From: Pardosa pseudoannulata
Taxonomy: Eukaryota; Arthropoda; Arachnida; Araneae; Lycosidae
Reading direction: 5' to 3'
Length of the DNA stretch: 64,000 nucleotides
Assembly: GCA_032207245.1 (NCBI GenBank)
Contig: CM063500.1
Span: 84,042,257 to 84,106,256 of the forward strand
The notes beneath the pieces were generated by a model. That model was not told the DNA's origin and did no database searches. It saw only the letters and a list, made by a program, of their open reading frames with translations. Shown in pieces: positions 44,550-57,957 of the stretch; within the stretch, counting starts at the first letter, position 1, and every line of letters starts with the position of its first letter. The position numbers and the translations under genes were made by a program.

Positions 44550-44834
44550 CACTAGATTGCCCAAGGCAGTCATTTTGACTGTTTTTTAATTTCAATTAGA
44601 AAAACAAATATGAAATATAATGACACAATTTCTTAGAATTTGGTGACTTTTTCTATAACATATAAATGGGTTTATGAATAATTGTAGTTACGTCCGCCCT
44701 CCTTTATTATATAATATTAAAAATTAATTTTAAACAAATTTCTTTACATATTTGTTATTTTCTCACAATGCAGTCAGTTTGACTGTTTTGGGGCAATATA
44801 GGTATACAAGAAATCTCGGGCAATCTAGTGTTAA
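44546..44834. mobile_element. TTAA-flanked miniature element, family P8
   Basis: TTAACACTAGATTGCCC is present at both ends in inverted orientation, perfect over 17 bp, with TTAA at 44546-44549 and 44831-44834. Palindromes CAGTCATTTTGACTG (near 44568) and CAGTCAGTTTGACTG (near 44772) lie just inside each end. At 289 bp it is among the smallest and best preserved elements of the window. Confidence 0.92.
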
Positions 44835-45319
44835 AATTATTTTTTCCTTACTTTTAAATCAAAACGGTCCAATTTATAATTTATCTATAAATATTTTACA
44901 ATTTTTAGATTCACAGCATTAAAACAGGACAACGTGTGTCGGGTCATATAGTCCCTTAATAAATTTTGCTCTTGTTTCGATATGATGTTTGTACTTACGT
45001 ATAAAAGCAGGTATCTGGTATAGTTCAAAATCAATTCGACGTAGAATAATTAAACTTTGTTATTAGTGTTGTTCTAACAACCAAATGTATACATTCAATT
45101 GCAATATGGACTTTACATAGCGAAACATTTCAATATAACGTATATTAACGCTGCGAGACATAACTTGAAAATGATTAGCCGTAGAAAGTTGAAATTTATC
45201 ATTTAGGACTGTTGAAACATTTCACTGAACACCTCCATTTTCAATTGCAATCTATAAAACGAAAAGTCTCAGTATATATTATTGCTATCGGCTATATATT
45301 ATTGCTATCCTAAAAGCAA
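44835..45319. other. AT-rich sequence, nothing recognised
   Basis: No supported feature. Confidence 0.4.
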
Positions 45320-45500
45320 TACTTGTTGGACTAATATCTAACTGTTGTTGAACTAATGCATCTCATTGTTGACATTCTAACAGTAGTATTGATTGTTAAT
45401 GTTATACTGCTATTAAATATAATTCTATTTATTGTTGCATTAATATTGTATAAATTTTGAATGTTAATAAACAGTATTGTTTTATCCATCGCAAATCTTT

Positions 45501-45573
45501 CACCTTATTAAATAAATTGTCTAAAATTAACTATCTTAGATATTTAATTTTAGACAATTTATTTAATAAGGTG
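45501..45573. repeat. Palindrome of 73 bp, copy 1
   Basis: CACCTTATTAAATAAATTGT on the left and its exact reverse complement on the right, with arms of about 36 bases and a two-position mismatch near the centre at CTATCTTAGATATT. Followed within 15 bases by the AT block. Confidence 0.92.
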
Positions 45574-45584
45574 ACTATAGGGTT

Positions 45585-45727
<143 letters not shown>

Positions 45728-45874
45728 GTTTAATAACTATTGTTGAACTATCTAACAGTAGTATACATTAACAATGTATATTACTGTTAAATATAATTCT
45801 ATTTATTGTTGCATTAATATTGTATTAATTTTTAATGTTAATAAACAGTATTGTTTTATCCATCGCAAGTTTTT

Positions 45875-45949
45875 CACCCTATTAAATAAATTGTCTAAAA
45901 TTAACTATCTTAGATAGTTAATTTTAGACAATTTATTTTAATAAGGTGA
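45875..45949. repeat. Palindrome, copy 2
   Basis: Same palindrome with one change near each end (CACCCTATTAA and TTTTAATAAGGTG); the centre AACTATCTTAGATAGTT is perfect. Confidence 0.9.
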
Positions 45950-45957
45950 CTATAGGG

Positions 45958-46009
<52 letters not shown>

Positions 46010-46156
46010 GTTTAATAACTATTGTTGACATTCTAACAGTAGCATTCATTGTTAATGTTATACTACTATTAAATATAATTCTATTTATTGTTGCAATAAT
46101 ATTGTATTAATTTTTAATGTTAATAAACAGTATTGTTTTATCCATCGCAAGTCTTT

Positions 46157-46284
46157 CACCTTATTAAATAAATTGTCTAAAATTAACTATCTAATTAAAT
46201 TAATTTTAAACTGTCTAAGTTTAAAATTAATTAATTATGAACTATCTTAGATAGTTAATTTTAGACAATTTATTTAATAAGGTG
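46157..46284. repeat. Palindrome, copy 3, with expanded centre
   Basis: The outer arms are conserved, and the centre is enlarged by about 55 bases with CTGTCTAAGTTTAAAATTAA and a second ACTATCTTAGATAGT. Suggests replication slippage at a cruciform. Confidence 0.8.
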
Positions 46285-46297
46285 ACATTAGGGTTTA

Positions 46298-46373
<76 letters not shown>

Positions 46374-46929
46374 TTAATAACTATTGTTGAACTATCTAAC
46401 AGTAGTATACATTAACAATGTATATTACTGTTAAATATAATTATATTTATTGTTGCATTAATATTGTATAAATTTTGAATGTTAGTAAACAATATTATTT
46501 TATCCATTACAAAACTTTCATTTTATTAAATAAATTGTATAAAATTAATTAATTATATAAATTGTTCTTAATAAATCACTGTCCACCTTAATGAATTTAA
46601 TTAATGCGCAACAAATATTTTGTACAATTTAAAAGGTGTTCAAGCAAATCACGTGGTGTTCACATCTTGTTTTATTAATATCTAAAAATTTTTTATGTTT
46701 TTATATAAATATAATACTCAATATAACAAGATTAAATAACTTTATACAAGCTAGAATATATTAAAGAACATGTAAAAAATTTATTCTGCAGATAGGAAAT
46801 ATTTTTACTTTATGTGGAAAATTTAAAGCAGTTATAGTTAAGATTTTAAGTTCCAAAAAAATCACTTTGAATCCTCAAAATTACTAAAAAAGTTCTTTTA
46901 ATGTTTCAACTTATTAAGAGTCCTGAGTC

Positions 46930-49770
46930 AGTTTCACTGGCTACACTAGTAATATTACTTTGTATTGTTCATTAATAGAAGTGATTCCTCACGTTTATGC
47001 TTGATTGATATTATTAAATATGACGCATTGTGATTCGAATATAATTCTGTGATGTACTACGAAACGTAAACTCTCCTCAACAAGACGATTCGTTCTACAA
47101 ATGAACATTGAATATAATCGTCTGACATGGAACATACAAATTTGATCTATATCTCAAATAAATTCACTACCTGTACTTTGATAATTTTTTAAAAGCATAC
47201 AGCTTGATTAATGGCAATGCTCTTTCGCCTCCTATTTTACCAACTCAAGACTTAGGCTGCTAGAGAAATAATATTATTTTGTATTGTTCATTAATAGAAG
47301 TGATTCCTCACGCTTCTGCTCAAATCATAGCAATTAATTTGATGCATTGTGATTTGGAGATAACTCTATGATGTCTCTACGAAACGTAAGCTTTCTTCAA
47401 CAAGACGATTCATTCTACAAATGAACATTGAATATTATCGGCTGACATGAAACATACAAATTTGGTATATATCTCAAATAAATTCCCTAAGTGTACTTAG
47501 ATAATCGTTTTTAAAAGCATACGGCTTGTTTAATGACAATACTCTTTTGCCTAATATTTTACCAACTCAAGACTTAGGCTGCTAGAGAAGTAATATTATT
47601 TTGCATTGTTCGTTAATAGAAGTGATTCTTCAAGCTTCTCAGATCATATTAACAAATTTGATGCATTGTGATTCGGAGATAATTCTGTGATGTCTTTACG
47701 AAACGTAAACTCTCTTCAACAAGACAATTCATTCTACAAATGAACATTGAATATAATCGGCTGACATGGAACATATAAATTTGATCTATATCTCAAATTC
47801 GCTAACTGTAGTTAGGTAACTGTTTTTAAAAATTTGCGGCCTGTTTAATGGCAATGCTCTTTCGCCTAATATTTTACCAACTCAAGACTTAGGCTGATAG
47901 AGAAGTAATATTATTTTGCATTGTTTGTTAATAGAAGTGATTCTTCACGCTTCTGCTCAGATCATATTAATAAATTTGATGCATTGTGATTCGGAGATAA
48001 GTCTGTGATGTCTCTACAAAACGTAAACTCTCTTCAACAAGACGATTCATTCTACAAATAAACATCGAATATAATCAGCTGACATGAAACATACAAATTT
48101 GATCTATGTCTCAAATAAATCCACTAACTGTACTTAGATAATGGTTCACAATTATAATGTTTATTTTATGTTAATGCTTTTCTGTTTCCTGTTTTACCAA
48201 CTTTAGATTTAGGCTGCTAGAGAAGATTTAATATTTTCATTGCTCGTTAATAAAAACGATATTTAGCATTTCCACTTAGATGATGTTAGTAAATTTGATG
48301 CATTGCGATTAGAAGTTAATACCGAGATCTCTCTATGAAAAGTAAACTCTTTGCAGAAAGATGATTCGTTATAAAAATGAGAATTAAATACATTCGGCTG
48401 ACATGGAACATACAAATTTGATTTATGTCCCAAATAAATTCACTAACTGTACTTAGATAATTGTTTGCAAACATGATGATTATTTTATGTCAATACTTTT
48501 CTGTTTCCTGTTTTACCAACTTTAGATTAGGCTACTAGAGGAGATTTAATATTTTTAGTGCTCGTTAATAAAAACGATATTTAGCATTTCCGCTTAGATG
48601 ATATCAGTAAATTTTATGCATTGTAATTAGGAGTTAATACCGCGACTTCTCTATGAAAAGTTAACTCTCTTCAGAAAGATGATTCGTTCTACAAATGAAG
48701 ATTGTAGACACAGCTGACATTGAATATACAAATTTGATCTTTGTCTCAAATAAATTCACTAACTGTACTTAGATAATGGTTTGCAGATATAATGATTATT
48801 TTATGTCAATGCTTTTCTGTTTCCTGCTTTACCAACTTTAGATTTAGGCTGCTATAGAAGATTTAATATTTTCATTGTTCATACATGAAATTGGTATTTA
48901 GCATTTCCACTTTGATGATATCAGTAAATTTGCTCTACTCCTAATCACAATGCAACAATTGTGATTAGGAGTTAATATCAAGACCTCTCTATGAAAAGTA
49001 AACTCTCTTCAGAAAGATGATTCATTCTACAAATGAACATTGAATATAACCAGCTGACATGGAGCATACAAATTTGATCTATGTCTCAAATAAATTCATT
49101 AACAATACTTAGATGAGTATTTGGAGACATAATGATTATTTTATGTCAATGCTTTTCTGTTTCCTGTTTTAACAACTGTAGATTCAGGCTGCTAGATAAG
49201 ATTTAATATTTTCACTACTCTTTAATAAAAACGATATTTAGCACTTCCACTTAGATGATATCCGTAAATTCGATGTATTTTGATTAGGAGTTAATATTGA
49301 GACCTCACTATGAAAAGTAAACTCTCTTCAACAAGATGATTTAATCTACAAATGAATATTATACAAAACTGGCTGTCATGGAACACGTAAATTCAGTCTA
49401 TCTCTTAAATAAATATTGTACTAGCTGTACTTAGATATTTGTTGAAAGTATAAAGCTTGTTTAATGGGAATGTTCTTTAGTTTTCATTTTACCAACTCTA
49501 AATTTATGCTGCGCGAGAAATTTTATTGACTATTTTGCATCGCTACTTAAAAGGAGCAATATTTTATGCTTCTGCTTGGATGATGTTAATAAATTTGATG
49601 CTTTGTAATTCGGAGGTAGTAGCACGAACTTTCAACGAAACATAAACTCTCGTAAACAAAAGGGTTCGTTTAACAGAGGAATATAGAATATAACCGGCTG
49701 ATATGGAAATTTGGTCTATGTCTATAGTCACTGAATGTACTTAGATAATTGATGAAGTACAGTTTCCCGC
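46930..49770. repeat. Tandem array, about 315-bp units, nine copies
   Basis: GAAGTGATTCCTCACG or its variants occur at 46979, 47299, 47619 and 47934, and the more diverged AAAACGATATTTAGCA form from 48254 onward. Shared words include GATTTAGGCTGCTAGAGAAG, TTTGATGCATTGTGATT, CAAATTTGATCTATGTCTCA and TAACTGTACTTAGATAAT. The left four units form one subfamily, the next four another, and the last near 49.5 kb is the most diverged. Confidence 0.9.
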
Positions 49771-50179
49771 GCTCAACATTTAGACAACGTGCTACATTTT
49801 CCAACGTTTGTAAGTTTGTTTAACACACCTTTTTTATATTTGAAGTTTTCAGAAGTAAAATTAATATTAAAATGGAAGATCAAAAGGTTAACTATAAATT
49901 AAAGTAATTCCTTTAAACGCTTTCAATAATAGTACTGCCTTGTGAGGTAAAATCTAGATTTATCTTTAAGGCGTTAATTAGGCATAAATTAAGAGCTAGT
50001 CTGGAAATGAAGTAAAATGAAAGGAACAGATGTTTACAAAAATGTCAGTTGGAAGATGAAATGCGGTACTAAAGAAAGAAGAAAAGAAGGTTTATCACAA
50101 AATGTGTGCAACTGAATAAAGTATTTTATTATTTCTAATAAGGGGAGTTTTTGTTTGAGTCAGGGACCCAGGCTTAATC
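49771..50179. other. Spacer between two satellites
   Basis: AT-rich DNA with no recognised element. Confidence 0.4.
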
Positions 50180-53010
50180 TTAAAACAGCCTTCATAACCT
50201 TTATTATTCTATTTTATTTTATAAGAATATATAGTCCATTTTATATTGATATTAATTTTATACTATGGTATTTTTTCAAGTAATATGAAGTTATCATTTA
50301 TGCCATATACAATAATAAAATTTGAGAATACATGAATATTACGAGTTTTTTTTTAATAAAGTAAAGAATTTCCTTTAACAAATTTCTCTCAAACTGCAGA
50401 ACAGTTACAGTTTTTTCAAATTCCTCAGAATTAAACAGACTTTAACTTTGTAACAATTGTATATTTTATATTCAATTTTATATGTTTATTTTTAAAAAAC
50501 TGACTTCTTAATGTTCTCATAATTTAATTTATTAAACTAACTCGCTATAGTCGTGAACGCATAATTTCCCGTGACATTTCTACCGATTATACATTTATAA
50601 ATATCTTAAATCTACGTAAAATTTAAGTAAATTTTAACAACTTTGAATAATTCAGGCTGTCTTCATTCATAATCCACTGTCCTTTTGAAGTATCATAGGA
50701 TGCAGTTTATGAAAAAAAAAGGAAAAATTTCTTCATAAAAGATTTCTTTGGTATCTCATGTAGAAAGACTACTGTAAACTGAAGTTTTATATAGTTCATT
50801 TTATATTAATATTAATTTTATACTATGTTTTTTAAGGAATATGAAGTTATTTATGTCATATATAATAACAATAATTTGATGACACATGAGTATTACCAGC
50901 ATTTTTTAATAAAGTAAAGAACCGTTTTTAAGAAATTTCTCACAAACTGAGGAAGTCACATTTTTTTTTTCAAGTTCTTAAGAATTAAAAAGATTCTAAC
51001 TTTGTAACAAATGTATAGTGTATATTCAATTTTACATGCTCATTTTAAAAGAATTGACTTCTTAATGTTCTCATAACTTAATTTATTTAAGTAATTAGCT
51101 TCGGTCGTTAACGCATTGTTTTCCCGGACATTTCTACCGATTATATAATTATAAACATCTTAAATATAAATTAAATTTAAGTAAATTATAGCAACTTTGA
51201 ATATTTCAGGCTGTCTCATTCATAATTCGCTGTCGTTTTTAAGTATCATAGGATGCAATTTATGAATTAAAAAAAAGAAAAACTTCTTCATAAATTTTTT
51301 TTTTTTTGGTATCTCATGTAGAAACAGTACTGTAAACTGAAGTTTTATATAGCCCATTTTATATTAATATTAACTTTATACTATGTTTTTTCAAGGAATA
51401 TGAAGTTATCATTTATGCCATGTACAATAATAATAATTTGAGGATACATGAATATTACGAGGTTTTTTTTTTAATAAAATAACGAACTGCCTTTAACAAA
51501 TTTCTCTCAAACAGTCAAAATTTTTTTCAAGTTGTTCAGAATTAAATAGACTTTAACTTTGTAACAATTGTATAATGTATATTAAATTTCATATGTTTAT
51601 TTTAAACGAATTGTCTTCTTAATGCTCTCGTAATTTAATTTTTTAACTAATTAGCTATAGCCGTTAACGCATCATTTTTCGGGATATTTCTACCGATTAT
51701 ATATTTATAAACATCTCAAATCTAAGATAAATTTAAGTACATTTTAGCAACTTTGAATACTTTAAGGCTGTCCTTATTTATAATTCACTGTCCTTTTTAA
51801 GTATCATAGGATGCAGTTTATGAAAAAAAAAAAAAAACTTCTTCATAAAATTTTTTTTGGTATCTCATGTAGAAACACTACTGTAAACTGAAGTTTTATA
51901 TAGTCCATTTTATATTAATATTAATTTTATACTATGTTTTTTAAGCAATATGAAGTTATTTATGTCATATATAATAACAATAATTTGATGAGACATGAGT
52001 ATTACCAGCATTTTTTAATAAAGTAAAGAACCGTTTTTAAGAAATTTCTCCCAAACTGAGGAAGTTACATTTTTTTTTTCAAGTTCTTCAGAATTAAACA
52101 GACTCTAACTTTGTAACAATTGTATAGTGTATATTCAATTTTATATGCTCATTTTAAAAGAATTGACTTTTTAATGTTCTCATAACTTTATTATCTAATT
52201 AGTTTCGGTGGTTAACGCATTATTTCCCGAGACATTTCTACCTATTATATATATATAAACATCTTAAACCTAAGTTAAATTTAAGTAAATTTTAGCAACT
52301 TTGAATACTTTAAGGCTGTTTTTATTGATAATTCACTGTCCTTTTTAAGTATCATAGGATGCAGTTTATGAAATAAAAAAAGAAAAACTTCTGCATAATT
52401 TTTTTTTTTTGGTATCTCATGTAGAAACACTACTGTAAAAAGAAGTTTTATATAGCCCATTTTATATTAATATTAATTTTATACTATGTTTTTTAAGGAA
52501 TATGAAGTTATCATTTATGCCATATATAATAACAATAATTTGATGATACATGAATATTACCTGCATTTTTTAATAAAGTAAAGACCTGTCTTTAAAAAAT
52601 TTCTCACAAACTGCGGAAGTCACAATTTTTGTTCAAGTTGTTTAGAATTAAACAGACTCTATCTTTGTAACAATTGTATATTGTATATTAAATTTCATAT
52701 GTTAATTTTAAAAGAATTGACTTCTTAATGTTCTCATAACTTAATTTATTTAACTAATTATCTACAGTCGTTAACGCATTATTTCCCGGTACATTTCTAC
52801 CTATTATATATTTATAAACATCTTAAATCTAAGTTAATTTTAAGTAAATTTTAGCAACTTTGAATATTTCAGTTTGTTCTCATTCGTAATCCTCTGTTCT
52901 TTTGAAGCATCATAGAATGCAATTTATGAGAAAAAAAAATTTCTTTATAAAAGATTTTTTTTGGTATCTCATGTAAACACACTACTATAAACTGAAGTTT
53001 TATAAAAGAA
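50180..53010. repeat. Tandem array, about 551-bp units, five copies
   Basis: GGTATCTCATGTAGAAA occurs near 50751, 51309, 51859 and 52411, with a variant near 52961, spacing 550-558 bp. Units share TTTATATTAATATTAATTTT, TAATAAAGTAAAGAAC, AACTTTGTAACAATTGTAT, CATTTCTACCGATTATA and AGTATCATAGGATGCA. Alternate units seem closer to each other, hinting at a dimeric order. Confidence 0.9.
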
Positions 53011-53236
53011 AAAAAGCTATTTGTCTCAATTGCACTCTGTTTACCTGCCGAAAAAGTAAATTTACATGCAAACCTAAAAAAAAATATTTATCTAAATAAG
53101 AAAAGTATAAATAAGGGAGGACGCACAAAAATTTGGTACAATGCTTAGGATAGGCTAGAAAACTGATTCCGAAAAAGTTTTTAAATTCTACTAATTATTT
53201 ATGTTGTCCCTAAAATGGACGTGAGATATTACTGCT

Positions 53237-53769
53237 TTAACCCTTTTTATCCTGACGGTACTTATAAGTACCGCTTCAATCAAACACCTATATATTAATA
53301 ATAAAGCCGTTTTTCCTTACGGTACTCACAAGGACATGAACGATGCAGTTCCTACAGCAGAAAAGAAATGACAGCACCAATCAGAAATCCTTTTTATTCG
53401 CGTAGAAGGGGTTTTATAATTGGCCTACTGCATTCGAAGGTCATTTTGTGGTAGAGTTGATACACGTGTTGTTCAATTGAATAAATTTAGTGGTTTATTA
53501 CCAGTTATTTGGTACTATTATTTTTCAGAGACTTCTATACTTCTCAGGTAAGCATTTCATTTGTTTTATTCATAATCTAATATTTTATTTTCTATCATAG
53601 AGTAAAAAATATATGTTGGTACTAGAAAGTACCAGCTGCAAAATTAACTACTAAAATATAGTAAAAATTAATTCTTTTTCTATGATTATTCTTCATTAAA
53701 ACTTATCTAAGAGTGCAAAAATGCAGTAAGAAAGTTTATGGTAAATTAATTCAGGATATAAAGGATTAA
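53237..53769. mobile_element. TTAA-flanked miniature element, family P4, copy 2
   Basis: TTAACCCTTTTTATCCTGA on the left and, from the right, TTAATCCTTTATATCCTGA, 16 of 19 matching. Palindromes GGTACTTATAAGTACC near 53258 and GGTACTAGAAAGTACC near 53617 lie inside the two ends. It is the inverted counterpart of 19934-20468. No transposase domain is visible. Confidence 0.87.
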
Positions 53770-53877
53770 TATAAATCAGTGATTAGTGGTCAGTATTTTA
53801 CGTAATCAATAATAAAAAGTAATTACAAAATTCTGTCTCTGTTTATTTACGCGATTTCTCTTATTCTGTTATTTTTT

Positions 53878-53978
53878 GCCGAACGATGGTAGATTGGTTA
53901 GGGTGCTGGCTTTCGGTGCCGGAGTTCGTGGGTTCGAGTCCCTCGTGTTGCAAAAAGTAGACGGTAGCACTCAAAAAT
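53878..53978 (+). mobile_element. tRNA-derived SINE with internal deletion
   Basis: The head GCCGAACGATGGTAGATTGG and a perfect box B GGGTTCGAGTCCC are followed directly by TCGTGTTGCAAAAAGTAGAC of the tail. About 80 bases of body are missing. Box A and B are intact, so transcription by RNA polymerase III could still be possible. Confidence 0.8.
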
Positions 53979-54119
53979 AAACTGTTATTTTTTTTCACTA
54001 TAAGATCAAAATTTAGATTTAAAATTTAATTTAAGTCAAATTATACACGTAATTTAAGTAAAAACGCATATATTAACAATAAAAATATTAAATTTAATAC
54101 AAGGGTTGAATTTTTAATC

Positions 54120-54599
54120 TCTAAAAGTACAGTCTGAATTTTGTTCCAAAATATTGGTGTACCAAGAAATGCACTAGATTGCTTTTTAAGCTGGTACTAT
54201 AGCAGTCCATGACTTTTCCTATCAGACGAAATTCTAACAGTATTCAATGCATTGGAACTCAGGGTAATAAATTACTTACTGGTTGTCATCGAAACATGTA
54301 AACGCGAGTGATTTCATCTACATTGACATCAAAAGCAGACCTCACTCGGATATAATTTTGTTAACAAATGAGCCCCAAAAGCAATACATTAACTCCGAAA
54401 ATTTCGCACATTTATCTCCCTGGTTCTGGCAAACCAAGACTTGATTTATTTGCGGTGCAAGAATATTTACTGCACTTCATTCCCATTGTCTGCAATACAT
54501 GCCCATCACCCATCATATGCATGTGGCGTCGAAATTTGCTAGATGTTGTCAACGTGTCGAATAGTTCCCGAAGCCGTGTATATTGTCTTATGCTATAAG
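54120..54599 (+). other. Possible retrotransposon coding scrap
   Basis: A 76-codon plus frame (54368-54598) contains GSGKPRLDLFAVQEYLL. The GxPxxDLFA(T/S)xxN pattern recalls the RNase H-adjacent region of some LTR/DIRS-type retrotransposons. No other motif is present and the surrounding frames are broken. Treat as unassigned. Confidence 0.25.
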
Positions 54600-55830
54600 T
54601 ATAGAGAAGGATATCAGTCAGCGAGAAGTGTTCGCCGACTAATATACTACTATATATTTCCGTGTTAATCTATAGACAGACTTTTTTATCGATGAAGTAT
54701 GTGCAAGATTTTTTATCGAACTAATATAATACTAATAACGTGTTAACAAGGTATACATTATAGTAAAGCTGTCAAAAATGGAGTATGTGCAAGATTTTTT
54801 TTATCGCTGACTAATATACTACTATATATTTAAGTGTTAACCTGTAAAGGTATTTTAGATATTATAGTAAAACTGTCAAAAATGGAGTATGTGCAAGATT
54901 TTTTTTATCGCCGACTAATATACTACTATATATTTATGTGTTAATCTATAAAGGTATTTTAGACATTATAGTAAAGCTGTCAAAAATGGAGTATGTGCAA
55001 GATTTTTTTATCGCCGACTAATATACTACTATATACTTACGTGTTAATCTATAAAGGTATTTTAGACATTATAGTAAAGCTGTCAAAAATGGAGTATGTG
55101 CAAGATTTTTTTATCGCCGACTAATATACTACTATATATTTACGTGTTAATCTATAAAGGTATTTTAGACATTATATTTAAGCTGTCAAAAATGAAGTAT
55201 GTGCAAGATTTTTTTATCGCCAACTAATATACTACTATATACTTACGTGTTAATCTATAAAGGTATTTTAGACATTATAGTAAAGCTGTCAAAAATGGAG
55301 TATGTGCAAGATTTTTTTATCGCTGACTAATATACTATATATTTACGTGTTAACCTAAAAAGGTATTTTAGACATTATAGTAAAGCTGTCAAAAATGGAG
55401 TATGTGCAAGATTTTTTTTATCGCTGACTAATATACTACTATATATTTACGTGTTAACCTAAAAAGGTATTTTAGACATTATAGTAAAGCTGTCAAAAAT
55501 GGAGTATGTGCAAGAGTTTTTTATCGCTGACTAATATACTACTATATATTTACGTGTTAACCTAAAAAGGTATTTTAGACATTATAGTAAAGCTGTCAAA
55601 AATGGAGTATGTGCAAGATTTTTTTATCGCCGACTAATATACTACTATATATTTACGTGTTAACCTAAAAAGGTATTTTAGACATTATAGTAAAGCTGTC
55701 AAAAATGGAGTATGTCCAAGATTTTTTTATCGCCGACTAATATACTACTATATACTTACGGGTTAATCTATAAAGGTATTTTACACATTATAGTAAAGCT
55801 GTCAAAAATGGAGTATGTGCAAGACTTTTT
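54600..55830. repeat. Tandem array, about 104-bp units
   Basis: GAGTATGTGCAAGATTTTTT occurs at 54781, 54885, 54989, 55092 and about seven further times at the same spacing. Units share CGCCGACTAATATACTACTA, TTTACGTGTTAATCTATAAA and GGTATTTTAGACATTATAGT. They are highly alike. Confidence 0.95.
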
Positions 55831-56560
55831 TAAAAAATCATCTTGTATAATTTCTCACATATTTAAATGCCCCAATAAATGACTTCGTTCCTCAATTTAA
55901 TAAGACATTAACTATAATTTAATAAGACACTATAAGTATAGAGAAGGATATCAGTCAGCGAAAAGTGTTCGCCGACTAATATACTACTATATATTTACGT
56001 GTTAATCTATAAAGGTATTTTAGACATTATATTTAAGCTGTCAAAAATGAAGTATGTGCAAGATTTTTTTTAAAAATCATCTTGTATAATTTCTCACATA
56101 CTTAAATGCCCCAATAAATGACTTCGTTCCTCAATTTAATAAGACATTAACTATAATTTAATAAGACACTATAAGTATAGAGAAGGATATCAGTCAGCGA
56201 GAAGTGTTCGTCGACTAATATACTACTATATATTTACTTGTTAATCTATAAAGATATCATAGCAAAGCTGTCAAAAATGAAGTATGTGCAAGATTTTTTT
56301 TAAAAATCATCTTGTATAATTTCTCACATACTTAAATGCCCCAATAAATGACTTCGTTCCTCAATTTAATAAGACATTAACTATAATTTAATAAGACACT
56401 ATAAGTATAGAGAAGGATATCAGTCAGCGAGAAGTGTTCGCCGACTAATATACTACTATATATTTACGTGTTAATCTGTAAAGGTATTTCAGACATTATA
56501 GTAAAGCTGTCAAAAAGGGAGTATATGCAAGATTCTTTTAAAAAATCTCTTGAAAACAAG
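55831..56560. repeat. Higher-order units of about 235-240 bp on the 104-bp satellite
   Basis: Three composite units begin at ATAAGTATAGAGAAGGATATC (about 55932, 56171 and 56401). Each joins one 104-bp monomer to about 130 bp of unrelated sequence containing ATCATCTTGTATAATTTCTC and AAATGACTTCGTTCCTCAAT. A related start lies at 54594, left of the simple array. Confidence 0.85.
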
Positions 56561-57051
56561 CTTTACATAATAGCTCTAGGAATTTTTTCCAAGACTAGGA
56601 AGTGCGTTAAGACATCCTTACATATTTACATAATATATGTAGTTATAATATAATATTTGTGTTGAACTTCTTGTTGAACTAATAAATAATGTCCAAATAT
56701 TCATTATTGTAAATGGAAAAAAACATAAATTTTCCCTTATGATATAATTGATTTATACTGTTTAATATCTATTAATCTGAATACAAATTAATGATTATTT
56801 AACGTTTATTAATGCAAAATGAATGTTTGCCTATACTACTTAAAGGATCTAATATTTTAACTGCTAAAAAATCCACAAAACTATCTTTATTTTCTATAAT
56901 CTAAAATTAAATATATTGTCTAGAAAACTGAAACTTTGATTCATCTAGTACAAATCAATCATTTATTTATATTTATTAGTAATATAAATAATATATATTA
57001 TAATATGTAATTTATATAAAAAAATATAAATATATATATTTATATATATAT

Positions 57052-57123
<72 letters not shown>

Positions 57124-57782
57124 TAAATATTAATATTATTTTATTATTAATGTATATCATTTATATATATTTATTTTTTATATATTTATAGAAATTTGCA
57201 GACTCAAGTCATTTTATAATTACAGAAGACTGAAAATAATTATATGTTTGACGACTTTTTTAGTAAAAAAAAAAGTCATCAGACCCCTTAGGTTAAAGAA
57301 TATATTTTAAAGTTTATTTTTGATGACAACTTAATAGCTATATTTTAAGCTAATTTTTTTTATTGAAATTATAATAATAATAATATTATATTTTATTGCA
57401 TATATCTAGAAGATAAATAGTAAAATCAACAACTTGATTGTTATTACTGTAGATATTCTGTATTCAATAAAATTTATCATATATTCGTAAAAATACAAGA
57501 ATATGCTATGTGTGTATACATAAAAAGTACAGAATTAATATTAAATTACGTATAATTTGTTTTAATACTTTAATTTAAGGAACTACACAATTACACATGA
57601 CATTGCACAGTTATATTTTATTATACCGAGTTGAAAATTAAATTCTTATTTTCGTAATAAAACGATAAATATTAGAATATTAAAATTTTACTAAATTTTT
57701 ATTATCAATTTTAATAAACGTATTAGTGATAGTTTTGGATATTTTTGAAACAATCACTAAACTTATATCACTTTTTTTCAAC
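56561..57782. other. AT-rich sequence with AT microsatellite
   Basis: (AT)n with interruptions at about 57030-57125. Nothing else recognised; the 61-residue frame at 56468-56653 begins in the satellite. Confidence 0.45.
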
Positions 57783-57957
57783 AAGCCGTACAATGGCCGA
57801 TAGGTTAGGGTGCTTGCCTTCGATACCAGAGTTCGTGGATTCGAATCCCACAGTGGCATGCATGTTCGTAGCAGTTCGGAATCGGCTTTAAGTTGTAGGT
57901 CCTGGTATCGTTAGCCCTCGTGTTTCAAAAAGTAGACCGTAGCACTCCAAACCAAAC
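57783..57957 (+). mobile_element. tRNA-derived SINE with target duplication
   Basis: The head AAGCCGTACAATGGCCGATA, box B GGATTCGAATCCCAC, GGCATGCATGTTCGTAGCAG, TCGGAATCGGCTTTAAG, and a tail AGCACTCCAAACCAAAC. Flanked by CACTTTTTTTCAA (57769-57781) and CACTTTTTCAA (57958-57968), a duplication differing only in T number. Confidence 0.88.

Noticed and set aside
46930..49770. Regular direct repeats that could suggest a CRISPR-like array
   Set aside because: Whole 315-bp units are homologous with no unique spacers, and the sequence is clearly eukaryotic satellite.
56468..56653. 61-residue frame at the end of the 104-bp satellite
   Set aside because: Its first half is satellite sequence and nothing supports translation.
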